A stretch of DNA of 64,000 nt from Odontesthes bonariensis (lineage: Eukaryota; Chordata; Actinopteri; Atheriniformes; Atherinopsidae): contig NC_134529.1 in the NCBI RefSeq assembly GCF_027942865.1, forward strand, positions 586,013 to 650,012. Reading direction: 5' to 3'. Below, one piece after another: positions 46,901 through 58,377 of the stretch; positions within the stretch are counted from its first letter, which is position 1; each line of letters opens with the position of its first letter. A program made the translations under genes and the position numbers. The notes beneath the pieces are model-generated. The model worked only from the letters and a program-made list of their open reading frames with translations. It made no database searches and was not told the DNA's origin.

Positions 46901-47527
46901 AGAGCCTTCAGTTATCAGGCCCCTCTCTTGTGGAACAAGCTTCCAGTTTGGGAGGCAGAGCCTTCAGTTATCAGGTCCCTCTCTGTGGGACCAGCCTCCA
47001 GTTTGGGAGGCAGAGCCTTCAGTTATCAGGCCCCTCTCTGTGGGACCAGCCTCCAGTTTGGGAGGCAGAGCCTTCAGTTATCAGGCCCCTCTCTGTGGAA
47101 CAGCTGCCAGTTTGGGAGGCAGAGCCTTCAGTTATCAGGCCCCTCTCTGTGGAACCAGCTGCCAGTTTGGGAGGCGGAGCCTTCAGTTATCAGGCCCCTC
47201 TCTGTGGAACCAGCTGCCGGTTTGGGAGGCAGAGCCTTCAGTTATCAGGCCCCTCTCTGTGGAACCAGCTGCCAGTTTGGGAGGCAGAGCCTTCAGTTAT
47301 CAGGCCCCTCTCTGTGGAACCAGCTGCCAGTTTGGGAGGCAGAGCCTTCAGTTATCAGGCCCCTCTCTGTGGATCCAGCTGCCAGTTTGGGAGGCAGAGC
47401 CTTCAGTTATCAGGCCCCTCTCTGTGGAACCAGCTGCCAGTTTGGGAGGCAGAGCCTTCAGTTATCAGGCCCCTCTCTGAGGAACCAGCTGCCAGTTTGG
47501 GAGGCAAAGCCTTCAGTTATCAGGCCC
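43985..47527. repeat. 55-bp satellite, about 64 units, derived from a LINE ORF end
   Basis: Each unit contains GCAGAGCCTTCAGTTATCAG followed by GCCCCTCTCTGTGGAACCAG and CTGCCAGTTTGGGAG. Translated, it gives RAFSYQAPLCGTS or GPSLWNQLPVWEAE, like the RAFSYQAPLLWNQLPV segment near the C-terminus of fish L2-type LINE proteins (memory). Since 55 is not divisible by three, long shifting ORFs appear in all + frames; none is a gene. Marker variants (AGCTTCCAG) recur every 440 bp. Confidence 0.95.
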
Positions 47528-48272
47528 TAACGTATGAATCTGACGGAGGAAGAAGCAGAGACACAAACACATGGATGTAATATCACAATAAGCAGATTTA
47601 TTCTGAATTATTTCCAAACTCAGCCGATGGGGGCGGAGCCACAGACTGATGATGTCAGAGGGAGGAGCAGGAAGCAGAAGAAATACAATCATTTAAAGTC
47701 TGTCAGTAAACATCCAAATAAAAGCTGCAAACTTCTGCCAATAACTAATCAATTACTGTGACATTAATGAACTCTTCTGCTTTGTTTTCATCCATATTTA
47801 TATGTTTGATTATTTATTTATTTCCTCATTTCTTATTGATTCATTCTTTGCATGAAGTCTTTAGTTCAAACTAATCTCAGGTTAGTTCACGCTGCAGATA
47901 TAAAACGTTAAGATCGGAGCTGGTTTATCCACGAGTTCAGCCTCTGAGACCTCTGATGACGTCACAGTTTCTTCTTCTCTCTGTTTGTTTGGTTAAAATG
48001 AGTTAAATTCAGTTTAATTCAGTTAAACACCAACACGTTCTCATCTGAAACACAAAGGTACCGTTAGACTTCACCATAATCTGATCATATTTCTGTTTAA
48101 TGAAAGTTCTCCTGTGGGAACGTGTCGGGGATCCAAACCAGCAACCTCTGACAGAAACAGGCACAACGAGCTTCATGCAGCAACAAAAAGGCACAAAGTT
48201 CCACTTCTGCTCCTGGTTAGCACTTTTAACACCGGACCCCCAGTCCGGGTGGGTCAATAGTCCCGGGTGGGA
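47528..48272. other. Intergenic, no gene seen
   Basis: AT-rich stretch with TTTATT words at about 47594 and 47814 that could serve as polyadenylation signals for the minus-strand kelch gene. A short GATTTATTCTG region follows the satellite. No ORF with recognisable features. Confidence 0.5.
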
Positions 48273-49466
48273 TCAGGTCCCGGGTGGTCCCGGGTGGTCC
48301 CGGGTCAGACTGAGGACAAAAGGCACCAGGGCTCCTCTGGCCTCCGCTGGGGGGGGCAGCACCTCCGGCAGGAAGCCCTCGCGCTCCTCCTCGCGCACCT
48401 GGAACACGCGCACGTGGCTCCGGTTCACGCAGTACACGCGGTCCTCCAGCAGCGCGCAGCGGAACGGCCGCGGGTCCTCCAGCGGGAAGCACGCCCCCTC
48501 CAGCCACACTTTCACCACCGTGTTGTACCGGTGCACGCTCACGCGCGCGCGCTCCCGGTCCACGTCGAAGCGGTAGACCAGGCCGCGGCGCGCCACCATC
48601 CCCGCGGCGCGCCGACGGCTCTCCGTGCACGGACACTCCTCCCACTCGTCCCGGCGCGCGTCGTAGCGCAGCAGGCGGTAGAAGAGCGAGCCGCCGGACA
48701 CGAACAGCTGCCCGCCGCACGCGGTGGCCTCGTGCGCCACGGCGAAGGAGCCTTTGGGCAGCGGCGCCACCTGAGCCCACCTGTCCGCGCGCGGGTCGTA
48801 GCGCTCCACGGTGAACAGACACTCCCCCCCGATGGCGTACAGGAAACCGTCCATGGACACCAGCCGCAGCTGGCACCGCGGCTGCGTCAGCGGCCGGACG
48901 CGCGTCCACAGGCCGGTGCGCGGGTTGTAGCAGAACACCCGGTCCGACGCCTTGGAGCGGCCGTCCGCGTGCGCGCTCATGCCCCCCGCCACGAACAGGT
49001 AGTTGAACATGGTGCACATGCCGCAGCCCCGGGCCGGGACCTCCTCCGGCAGGCTGGTCAGCTGCTCCCAGCGCCGCGCGTCCGGCGGCAGGAAGAAGAC
49101 GCGCCGCGGGCCGGGCTCCTCCGGGGCGGGCTGCTGCTGGGGGCTCTGCGGCCGGCCGTCCAACACCTCGCAGGTCTCGGCCACCGCCAGCACCTCGCAC
49201 CCCTCCATCCTGCGGGCCAGGATGAGCTCGCGCTCCCCCGCGCTCAGCCGGCCGTACACCGCGGGGCTGCGCAGCACCTGCAGGTAGTGGTCGCTCATGA
49301 AGCGGTACAGCCGCCGCTGCTCCGCCGCCGCGCCTCCGCGCTTCGCTTCTGTCAGCAGGTCGAAGCAGTTTTCCGCGCTGATCAGCGGCGGCGCGTCCGC
49401 GTCCGCGTCCGCGTCCGCGGCGGCGGATCCGGACGCGTCCGCCTCCGGACCCCCGCAGGCCTGCAT
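48273..49466 (-). CDS. Kelch-repeat protein, KBTBD11/KLHDC7-like, single exon
   Basis: 397 aa, stop TGA at 48273-48275. Order: N-terminal acidic-Ala stretch with a (DA)n run from a GCGTCC hexamer repeat (49390-49425); a BACK-like helical segment (ENCFDLLTEAKR ... YRFMSDHYLQVLRSPAVYG); then about five kelch blades (YLFVAGGMS, FLYAIGGECLFTVERYDPRA, LFVSGGSLFYRLLRYD, LVYRFDVD, RVYCVNRSHVRVFQV), closing with GALVPFVLSLTRD. Such proteins are usually scaffolds or cullin-3 adaptors, but no BTB domain is visible before the BACK-like part, and the frame is not open far enough upstream to hold one. The DEWEECPC blade and C-terminus recall KBTBD11; the short BTB-less form recalls KLHDC7A. The start ATGCAGGCC has a weak context. 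Very high GC, with large shadow ORFs on the other strand. Confidence 0.8.
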   Translation of the reverse strand: MQACGGPEADASGSAAADADADADAPPLISAENCFDLLTEAKRGGAAAEQRRLYRFMSDHYLQVLRSPAVYGRLSAGERELILARRMEGCEVLAVAETCEVLDGRPQSPQQQPAPEEPGPRRVFFLPPDARRWEQLTSLPEEVPARGCGMCTMFNYLFVAGGMSAHADGRSKASDRVFCYNPRTGLWTRVRPLTQPRCQLRLVSMDGFLYAIGGECLFTVERYDPRADRWAQVAPLPKGSFAVAHEATACGGQLFVSGGSLFYRLLRYDARRDEWEECPCTESRRRAAGMVARRGLVYRFDVDRERARVSVHRYNTVVKVWLEGACFPLEDPRPFRCALLEDRVYCVNRSHVRVFQVREEEREGFLPEVLPPPAEARGALVPFVLSLTRDHPGPPGT

Positions 49467-49740
49467 CTGGGTTTGGGATCGGATCGATCCGGGTCCTGTG
49501 GGAGCGGCGGAACCTCCTGATCTGGGTTCTCTCAGCTGACGCCCCGCGCTCTGCCCCTTTATTCTCTCTCAGTTCCTCCTCCTCTTCTTCACATCTGGTT
49601 CCGCCGCTCCGCCTCCCGGCTCGGTTCGGACACAAAGACTCAGTGACCGCTGCGCTCTTCCTCCTCTTCCTCCTCTTCCTCCCGGCTGGACTCCGTCACG
49701 CCCCGTGACTCTGCAGAACAATGGACCCGCCCAGAACCTC
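49467..49740 (-). promoter_or_regulatory. Probable 5' UTR and promoter of the kelch gene
   Basis: GC-rich, ending near 49.72 kb. On the minus strand GAGAATAAAGGGGC at about 49555-49568 is a possible TATA-like element roughly 90 bp before the ATG, behind a GAGGAAGAGGAGG-type purine tract. Confidence 0.3.
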
Positions 49741-49793
49741 AGAGGAAGAGTTCTGGTTATTCCAAAGATCATTTTACAGATTCTCCCCTGAAT

Positions 49794-50472
49794 CAGGGGC
49801 GTGGCTACGGGGGGGCACTGCCCCCCTGAAAAATGCCCTGTCCAGCCAAAGAAAACTGGCCAGAAAAAAGGCAGAAAAAACGATTTATTATCTCTGTTTG
49901 TGTCTTGTATTGATAGAATAAATGCAGGTGGTGATTTTAAGAAAGCATATATCTGCAAAGTTTATAGCTTTATTTATCTTTTTGTCATCGTGTCCCCCCC
50001 CCCCCCCTCCGTAACCTTAACCCCTTGCTGCTGAAAAAAAAAGGCGATTTTCACATTTCCGGATGTTTTTGTTGTATATAATGATCTGAAATCTAGACTT
50101 AATGAAGGTAATAAAAAGCTGGAGTTGGCTGGATGTCTTGCCCCAAGTATCTACTGGAATTTAAACCCTCGATGGAGAATGTGGAGCACGTTAAACAAAA
50201 GCTATGGCATCTTAAATTCCTGGTCTAAAAACCTCTCCCAAATAGGACATGTTTGCAACATGGCGAAGGGATTAAGGGGCAGAACAATCGTCAAAACTGC
50301 TTTCCTGTTGGTTCGTTTGAAAAAAAAAAAAAAAAAGCTTCATGAAAAAATTCCACACAGTTAACAAAATTGACGGTCATGATTTATGCTAGTGTGACCA
50401 TATTTTCATTACTGAATTGAACTATTACTATTATCATTCTTATTATCATTATTATTATTATTATTATTATCA

Positions 50473-50527
<55 letters not shown>

Positions 50528-50634
50528 GCTTGAAGTTGTAGTCGTGGTTTTCCACCGATTTTTTCAGGTATTGTTTTCTGCCCCCCAGATGAGCTAACTG
50601 CCCCCCCACACATGCCATTCTGCTCACACCTCTG
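49794..50634. mobile_element. hAT-like non-autonomous element
   Basis: Left end CAGGGGCGTGGCTACGGGGG and right end, inverted, CAGAGGTGTGAGC give short imperfect TIRs. Flanks CCCTGAAT (49786-49793) and GCCTGAAT (50635-50642) agree at seven of eight bases, as an aged hAT 8-bp duplication would. Poly-C/poly-A runs and an (ATT)n tract are inside. No transposase. Confidence 0.55.
50436..50527. repeat. (ATT)n microsatellite
   Basis: About 30 ATT triplets with a few ATC interruptions, inside the hAT-like element. Confidence 0.95.
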
Positions 50635-50642
50635 GCCTGAAT

Positions 50643-53600
50643 GCGGCTCCAGACAGCAGCAGCGGTAACGTGACGCAGAAAGTTCGGTATTTAGACCAAA
50701 TGTTCTGAAACAGAGACGGCGGCGTCAGGTGAACCCGAACCGGAAGTCTGACGCCACCTGAGCTGTCCATGGTGCTGATCCAGAACCAGAAACCGTTAAA
50801 CGGACCTGAGTGGGTCGCAGAGAGGACCGTCAGAGGGGTCCAACCGAACCCGGGGGGTGGGCTCCACCTGCTGGGCAGCAGCCGGAACCGCAGCTCCGGA
50901 ACCGGAACCTCCAAACTGAGACACGCGCACCCGCACAGGCAGCTGTGACGCGCACATCTGTTCATGTTTCAGTAACTTTGCACCAAAGCCTGACAAATAA
51001 ATATGAATGGTGTTCTCATAAATAACTCAGCATGTGATAATAATATTATAATAAAATAACATAATACAAATAATTATAAAATAATATTATAATAATGTCA
51101 TAATATAATAATCAATAACCTGTAAACAGGAAACTGAGACAGACTCTGAGCTCTTCTTCTTCACGTTGATAATAACATGTTTAATAACATTTTAATGACA
51201 TGTTTGATAACATGGTTAACATGTTTAATAACATGTTTAATAACATTTGTAATAACATTTTTGCAGGTCCTGTTTTTTAACAATTTTAACAGTTCTGTAG
51301 GAAGTGACGTCATAGGATTGGATTATGTTTACAATGAACTGGACTCTGATTGGCTTGAATTGGCCTGCATCATTAGTGGCTTCAGATTCCTTTTGTTGTA
51401 ATTTGGCGCTTTATAAATAAAACTAAATTGAATTGTCAGCAGTGTATTTACGTCCCAGTTTGGTTCCGTTGTGGAACATTTCTTCTGCCGTTGCTGGTTC
51501 GAACACACTTCTCACATTACACGAGGCTTCCTTTTTCTCCCAGAATGCACCTGAAACGCTCCCGTTCCCCACATGAAGGGGGCTTCCTGGTTGCCATGGC
51601 AACTGGGATGGAACAGCTGCCTTCTCTGTGATTAAATTATCCGTCAGTCAGGAGGAGGCGGCAGGCGCTTAATTAGTGCGCCACCTGACCTGATCACCAT
51701 GGAAACGCCATCAGCTGTCAGCGCCGCCCACTTTGTTAAAGACGTAAAACATACAGATGTTTTATTGTTTGATTTATTTAAAGTTGGACATGATTTCTGT
51801 CCAGAAGCAGACGGCTGGACTCAGTCAGACCTTCTGGTTCATCATCACTTTAAACCTTTAAAGGTTCCAGTTCCTCACCGACCTAAACTCTGTCACAGAG
51901 TCCGATTGGACGGCCCTGTGCTGCATGTTGTTCCCCCTCTCTCTGCCCCCTGCTTCCTCTCTGAACTAATAAATACAAAATAAAAAGTGTCATCCGATCG
52001 TCTCCCTGCAGCTTATCTGATGAACTGAACTCTGGCTGAACTCAGCCGTCTCCACATTAAAGAAACCTGTGATCAAACAGATCCGACTCTGAACACCTGC
52101 AGAGAGTTCCATGTGTCACGATCTGGGTGTTTATTTATTTATTTATTATTTATTGCTTCTGTGTTTGCTCAGTGCTCACTGGAAAAAATGCCCCTCCAAA
52201 AATAAGTAAAAACAATAAATAAAAGACGTTTTTGCTTGAAATAAGCAAAAAAAAAATCTGCCAATGGAACTAGTGAAAATCGGCTTGTCAAGATTTCTTG
52301 AAATAAAATGTGATATTTAGGACTTTTGAGTTAAAAGTGATCTTGAAATTAGCTTAAAAACAAAAAAAAAAGCTTGTTTCATATGAAATCCGACTCAAAA
52401 CAATTTGTTTTCAAGACTTTTTCATTTAACAAGATATTCCAGATGTATTCCAGAAATGAGACAAATATACTCGGTAAGACTTTGATTTTTTCGTTCTTTT
52501 ATTGTTTTGTAGTAAATAAGAGGGATCGGTCAGTCAGCCGATGTGGAGATGTGTGATGAAGAACTCTGCTGACACGGACTTAATGGAACACAGAAACCTT
52601 TGTTGCATTCATCAGGTCCGGCCGGAATTCCCAGAAAAGATGCATCGAGTCTGCAGAGATGAGCCCGAATGTTCGAATGAAATCTCTTTCTTTCAGAGGG
52701 TGAAACTCCTTCTTATGTTAATTTATCCCCATATGGTGGAGATGCTCCAGGGCTCTTCTTCTCCAGGCATCTAGCCAGGAAACAATGCATACGACTTCAC
52801 GCCTTTGGAATGTATTTTCCTCCGAATCTCCTTATTTATTTATTATGTATTTGTTTCCTTATGACCATATGCCACCTCTGGTTGGGATGCATGCACTCAG
52901 TGGCCTTAGAAACTGTTCTCTTGAGTATCAGACACCTCAGTTTCACCTTGGTTCTGTTTTTTACCTCATACTAAGTTAGGTTTAATTACTCCTTGTGTGC
53001 TCTTTGTGTTATTTAGATTATTTATTATTCTGGCATGTTTTCCCTTTGCTTTAGATTCACTTTCCTAAGTTAGTGTGCTCTCCCTCCCTCGCCCCCTGTG
53101 TCCTGCCCTCTGCTCTTATTCACTCTCACCTGCAACCCGTCAGTAATCAGCCACCACTTCCTGCTCCAGTAATCACCTCCCAGTATAAATGTCTTCTGGT
53201 TCCACCACTCCTGGCCGGATCCTCATCTGAGTTCCTCGTCTTATTCGTCTCACTCCCGTCCCTGTTCCCTGGTTTTCCTCGTCGGTCCCGCAGGTATTCT
53301 GTCTGGTTTTGTTATTTTCTTAGTTTTATGTTAGTTTAGTTTTTTCAGTGTTCCAGCTTTGCTGCGCTTTTTGTTTATGCATGGGTCCTGCCTTACCGAA
53401 CCATGACTCCATGTTTATAGCTGAGAGAAACTTGACTTTAATTGGACTTTTTCCATTCGGAAACAAAGATCTCAGAGAAAATGTTGAACTGAAGCATCTT
53501 TACGGATCCTCAGCAGGCTCAAACTGACTTTGAGAAGAAATAGCAGAACAAGGAAATGAATTTCAGAGTCTGACCAACAGAACCAGATGTTGTTAAAAGA

Positions 53601-54042
53601 TGTTCTGGAGTCCAGTAACAGCTGTGGGTTAATGTGGAAGCAAGTCTTTGGGAGGCTGGTTCCTGTTGGAGACTCAAACACCACCAGCACAGATGTGGGA
53701 TTTCCATTTCTTATGTGTTGGTTAAAGTTTTCAATAACTAGTTAAAGTTTGGTTAACAAGTCCTTGTTGAATGTTTCTTTCTGTAACTTTGGTCAGTTTC
53801 AGAACTGATGAGCGTTAATCATAAACTATCTTTACTTTATGGGCGAGGATGTTCTGGAAGCTGGTCCGACCAGCAGGTCCCCTGCTGACAGGGGAGGGTC
53901 TCAGGGTATCAGGGTCTCAGGGTATCAGGGTCTCAGGGTATCAGAGTATTCCTCCTTTAAGGCGAGACACGGCGGGCAAAAACAGTGATTTTTCATGCAG
54001 TGGTCAATTTTTAGATTTTGGGCCAGTCTACTCCTTCAGTAT
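50643..54042. other. Long intergenic stretch without a supported gene
   Basis: Contains AT-rich tracts (51010-51120), the tail at 51394, an A/T-rich run at 52130-52380, and a stretch at 53080-53420 with AGTATAAATGTCTTCTGGTT and pyrimidine-rich blocks that looks like a decayed LTR, though no matching partner or termini were found. A short 16-bp repeat of CAGGGTATCAGGGTCT lies at 53896-53946. Small ORFs here show no domains. Confidence 0.5.
51394..51436 (+). mobile_element. Non-LTR 3' tail
   Basis: GTAATTTGGCGCTTTATAAA followed by TAAAACTAAATTGAATTG, the forward form of the tail at 3964-4062. Confidence 0.45.
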
Positions 54043-54302
54043 ATCCATCCATCCATCCATCCATCCATCCATCCATCCATCCATCATCTTCCGCTGGTCC
54101 GGGGATCGGGTCGCGGGGGCAGCAGCTTGAGCAGAGAGACCCAGGCGTCCCTGTCCCCGGCCACTTCCTCCAGCTCTTCTGGGGGGACCCCGAGGCGTTC
54201 CCAGGCCAGCCGAGAGACATAGTCTCTCCAACGTGTCCTGGGTCTTCCCCGGGGCCTCCTCCCAGTGGGACGGGCCCGGAACACCTCACCGGGGAGGCGT
54301 CC

Positions 54303-54652
54303 AGGAGGCATCCTAACCAGATGCCCCAGGAGGCATCCTAACCAGATGCCCCAGGAGGCGTCCTAACCAGATGCCCCAGGAGGCGTCCTAACCAGATGCC
54401 CCAGGAGGCGTCCTAACCAGATACCCCAGGAGGCGTCCTAACCAGATGCCCCAGGAGGCGTCCTAACCAGATGCCCCAGGAGGCGTCCTAACCAGATGCC
54501 CCAGGAGGCGTCCTAACCAGATGCCCCAGGAGGCGTCCTAACCAGATGCCCCAGGAGGCGTCCTAACCAGATGCCCCAGGAGGCGTCCTAACCAGATGCC
54601 CCAGGAGGCGTCCTAACCAGATGCCCCAGGAGGCATCCTAACCAGATGCCCG
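54303..54652. repeat. 24-bp array inside the LINE at 54 kb, about 14 units
   Basis: CCAGGAGGCGTCCTAACCAG plus ATGC. Most units have GCGTCC where the 28.7 kb array mainly has GCATCC. Confidence 0.95.
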
Positions 54653-54799
54653 AGCCACCTCATCTGACTCCTCTGGATGCGGAGGAGCAGCGGTTCTACT
54701 CCGAGCCCCTCCCGGATGACCGAGCTTCTCACCCTATCTCTAAGGGAGAGCCCAGACACCCTGCGGAGGAAACTCATTTCGGCCGCTTGTATTCGCGAT

Positions 54800-55345
54800 C
54801 TCGTTCTTTCGGTCCCTACCCACAGCTCGTGACCATAGGTGAGGGTAGGATCTCGTTCTTTCGGTCCCTACCCACAGCTCGTGACCATAGGTGAGGGTAG
54901 GATCTCGTTCTTTCGGTCACTACCCACAGCTCGTGACCACAGGTGAGGGTAGGATCTCGTTCTTTCGGTCCCTACCCACAGCTCGTGACCATAGGTGAGG
55001 GTAGGATCTCGTTCTTTCGGTCACTACCCACAGCTCGTGACCATAGGTGAGGGTAGGAACTCGTTCTTTCGGTCACTACCCACAGCTCGTGACCACAGGT
55101 GAGGGTAGGATCTCGTTCTTTCGGTCCCTACCCACAGCTCGTGACCATAGGTGAGGGTAGGATCTCGTTCTTTCGGTCACTACCCACAGCTCGTGACCAT
55201 AGGTGAGGGTAGGATCTCGTTCTTTCGGTCACTACCCACAGCTCGTGACCACAGGTGAGGGTAGGATCTCGTTCTTTCGGTCCCTACCCACAGCTCGTGA
55301 CCATAGGTGAGGGTAGGATCTCGTTCTTTCGGTCCCTACCCACAG
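54800..55345. repeat. About 52-bp array inside the LINE at 54 kb, about 10 units
   Basis: TTCGGTCCCTACCCACAGCT followed by CGTGACCATAGGTGAGGG. CCATAGG and CCACAGG, and GGTCCCT and GGTCACT, alternate in a recurring order. Confidence 0.95.
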
Positions 55346-55738
55346 CTGAAGGTCATGGCCTGAGGACGCCAACAGAACCACATCGTCCGCAAAAAGCAGA
55401 GACCCGATTCTGAGGTCGCCAAAACGGACCCCCTCAACGCCCTGGCTGCGCCTAGAAATTCTGTCCATAAAATTTATGAACAGAATCGGTGACAAAGGGC
55501 AGCCCTGACGGAGTCCAACCCTCACAGGAAACATGTCCGACCTACTGCCGGCAATGCGGACCAAACTCTGACACCGGTCATACAGAGACCGAACAGCCCA
55601 TATCAAGGAGTCCGGCACTCCATACTCCCGGAGCACCCCCCACAAGAGTCCCCGAGGGACACGGTCGAACGCCTTCTGCAAGTCCACAAAACACATGTAG
55701 ACCGGTTGGGCGAACTCCCATGCTCCCTCCAGGATCCT

Positions 55739-56091
55739 TTTTTTTTTTTTTCTTGATTTATTGTCATGCGTACATATGTACACACGAAATTTGTCCTCCG
55801 CTTTTAACCATCCAGGTTGGCACCTGTTTGACACACATGGACAGGGTCACACAATTGGAGACAGATGCCAACCTGGAGCGGTGGGCAGCCATGAAGCAGC
55901 CAGAAGGCGCCCGGGAGCATGGGGGTACGGTGCCTTGCTCAAGGGCACCTCAGCCGTGACAAGGAGGTGGACTGACACCCCTCCAGCTATCAGTTCCACC
56001 AATCTTTTTTCCGAGTGGCGAGAGTGGGAATCGAACCACCAACCTTCCGGTTATTGGACAACCGACTCTAACCACTGAGCCACAGCCGCCC
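55739..56091 (-). mobile_element. tRNA-derived SINE inserted in the LINE
   Basis: Minus-strand head GGGCGGCTGTGGCTCAGTGG has a pol III A box (TGGCTCAGTGG, 56082-56072) and a B box (GGTTCGATTCC, 56037-56027). The body includes CCCTTGAGCAAGGCACC, frequent in fish SINEs, and the element ends in poly-A. ATCCT flanks both ends (55734-55738, 56092-56096). Confidence 0.8.
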
Positions 56092-57207
56092 ATCCTGCGG
56101 AGGGGATAGAGCTGGTCCACTGTTCCACGGCCAGGACGAAAACCACACTGCACCTCCTGAATCCGAGATTTGATTATCCGGTGGATCCTCCTCTCCAGTA
56201 CTCCCGAAAAGACCTTACCAGTGAGAACCACCACCCCGATCTGCCAGTCCAGAGGCACTGCCCCCGATGTCCACGCGATGCTGCAGAGGCGTGTCAACCA
56301 AGACAGCCCCACAACATCCAGAGCCTTGAGGAACTCAGGACGGACCTCATCCACCCCCGGGGCCACCGAGGAGTTTTTTAACCACCTCGGCAACCTCGGC
56401 CCCAGAAATGGGAGGTCCCACGTCCGAGCTCCCCAACTCTGCTTCCTCATCGGAAGGCGTGTCGGTGGGATTGAGGAGGCCCTCGAAGTATTCTCCCCAC
56501 CGACTCACGACGTCCCTAGTTGAAGTCAGCAGAGCCCCGCCCTCACCATACACGGTGTTGACGGTGCACCGCTTTCTCCAGGACATACGGCCGCAAGTCC
56601 GACGATACGACTACAAAGTCGATCATCGAGCTGCGGCCTAGGGTGTCCTGGTGCCAAGTGCACATATGGACCCCCTTATGCCTGAACATGGTGTTCGTTA
56701 TGGACAGTCCGTGACGAGCACAGAAGTCCAACAACAAAACACCACTCTGATTCAGATCGGGGGGCCGTTCCTCCCAATCCCGTCCCTCCAGGTCTCACTG
56801 TCATTGCCCACGTGAGCATTGAAGTCCCCCAGCAGGACGAGGGAGTCTCCCGGAGGAGCGCTCTCCAGTGCCTCCAAAAAGGGTGGGTACTCTGAACTGC
56901 CGTTCGGTGCATAAGCACAAACAACAGTCAGGACCCGTCCCCCCACCCTAAGGCGGAGGGAGGCTACCCTCTCGTCTACCGGGGTGAACCCCAATGTACA
57001 GGCGCACAGCCGGGGGGCAATAAGTATGCCCACACCTGCTCTACGCCTACGGGGTTTTATGAGCTGTTCTTTGTCTGGTCCCTCATCTAGGATCTGTTTG
57101 CCATGGGTGACCCTACCAGGGGCTTAAAGCCCCGGGCAACATAGCTCCCAGACTCATTGGGGCACGCAAACCCCCCCACCACGGTAAGGTGACAGCTCAC
57201 CCTAACC

Positions 57208-58368
57208 CTTCAACATGTGTTATTTCAAAACATAAATTAAACGTTTATTTCATCACATTTTGTTTCATCGCGGCAGTACGTTTCGACCAAATTTACCAAA
57301 ATGAATTCCACTGTTTAAATCTTTAAATGCCGTTTTCTCAAAATCAGTTTTTTGTATTTTTCCAGTATCAATATCTCAGCCTCTGGAGCACCTACTAACA
57401 CCAAACTTTCCAGTTATACACTTAGCAGTATTCTGAAGATATTTACAGAAGGATTTGTTGATAAATCATTCCTGGCCTGATTTATGTGACGTTATAATAA
57501 AAAAATAAGGCGAAAATTTATGGTTTTTAGGCTCTGGGCAGTATATTTAGATTTCCTAGGAAATGAAAGCAGATAACCTGAAATCCCTCTGTAATTTTCT
57601 TTTCATTTTGTGTGTAAACAAAATGAAAAAAGAATTTTGTACCTGGCTTTATCACATGTTCAGATCTATCTTCCGGAAATATATGCAAATGTGCGCATAT
57701 TTAATGAGATTATGCCTAATTTGCATAATTAAACATACAAATTTCTAAAACTTGTAATACATTTTTTTTCATACTTGTATAAGTAATCAACTGAGGAAGT
57801 TTCATGGTGACATCTATTATTTTAAAATATTACGCTATTCACCTGTAGTAGACGGATCTTTATTGAGGCGGGGCGACCCACCTTTCCTTCCCACAGCTCC
57901 ACAAACTGCTTTTAGAAACCGTTAGAAAACTTTACAGTAGAAAAGCAAATAAAAAAACATCTGGATCTTTTATTGTGAATCAGCAGAACATCTGCACTTT
58001 ATAAAACAAACAACGTAAAAAAAAGGAGGAAAAACTTTTCATGCAGCACCTTTAAAAACAGCCTGAGGAGGGTCGGACACATCTGGATCCACATCTGCCA
58101 ACACATGTTCTGAAGCCAGGAGGAACCCTCAGCCAGAAGTGACCCGGGCAGCTGATACCATACCGGGCCAGAACCCCGGGCCAGAACCCCGGGTCAGGAG
58201 AACCAGTCCAACCGTTTAAAGAAGGACCTTCCATCAGCCCTCATGGACTTAAAGGTCGGACACATTATGGGATTTCTGTGGGTCTGAAGCTCCAGATGTT
58301 CCAGAAACAGCTGCAGAGGCTTCATCTGAAGGTTCTGATCCTGCTTTTACAGGAAGGTTCTCTCACAT
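57208..58368. other. Intergenic, no gene seen
   Basis: AT-rich, with GC-richer sequence from 58050. A CCGGGCCAGAACC duplication lies at 58166-58190. No domain-bearing ORF. Confidence 0.5.
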
Positions 58369-58377
58369 CTCACAAGC

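Larger units (their letters stand above)
54043..57207 (-). mobile_element. RTE/Rex3-like LINE, longer copy with endonuclease and RT remnants
   Basis: Read on the minus strand from about 57.2 kb. Endonuclease segment ([56 protein letters not shown]), then an RT part (FVDLQKAFDRVPR, GLRQGCPLSPILF, SLLFADDVVLLASS), then the C-terminal RPRGRPRTRWRDYVSRLAWE and a (GATG)n tail at 54043-54083. Frames are broken by frameshifts, by two internal tandem arrays and by a SINE. Possible weak target duplication CCTTCA..AT near 54033 and 57208. Non-functional. The clade call rests on the GATG tail and on memory of fish RTE elements. Confidence 0.8.

Noticed and set aside
44013-47580. Plus-strand ORFs of 73-438 residues in the 55-bp satellite
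   Set aside because: The same peptide appears in rotating frames because the unit is 55 bp. No start context, no unique sequence.
48226-49635. 469-residue minus ORF and 417-residue plus ORF over the kelch gene
   Set aside because: Shadow frames of a very GC-rich coding region: Arg/Ala/Gly/Pro-rich, without kelch motifs. The frame at 48273-49466 has the kelch blades.
53073-53339. Gene or LTR at 53.1-53.4 kb
   Set aside because: The TATA-like word and pyrimidine blocks recall a fish LTR, but no second LTR, TG...CA ends or target duplication could be found.
56012-56091. A tRNA gene on the minus strand
   Set aside because: A and B boxes are present, but the sequence is the head of a poly-A-tailed SINE with flanking ATCCT and does not fold as a complete tRNA on inspection.
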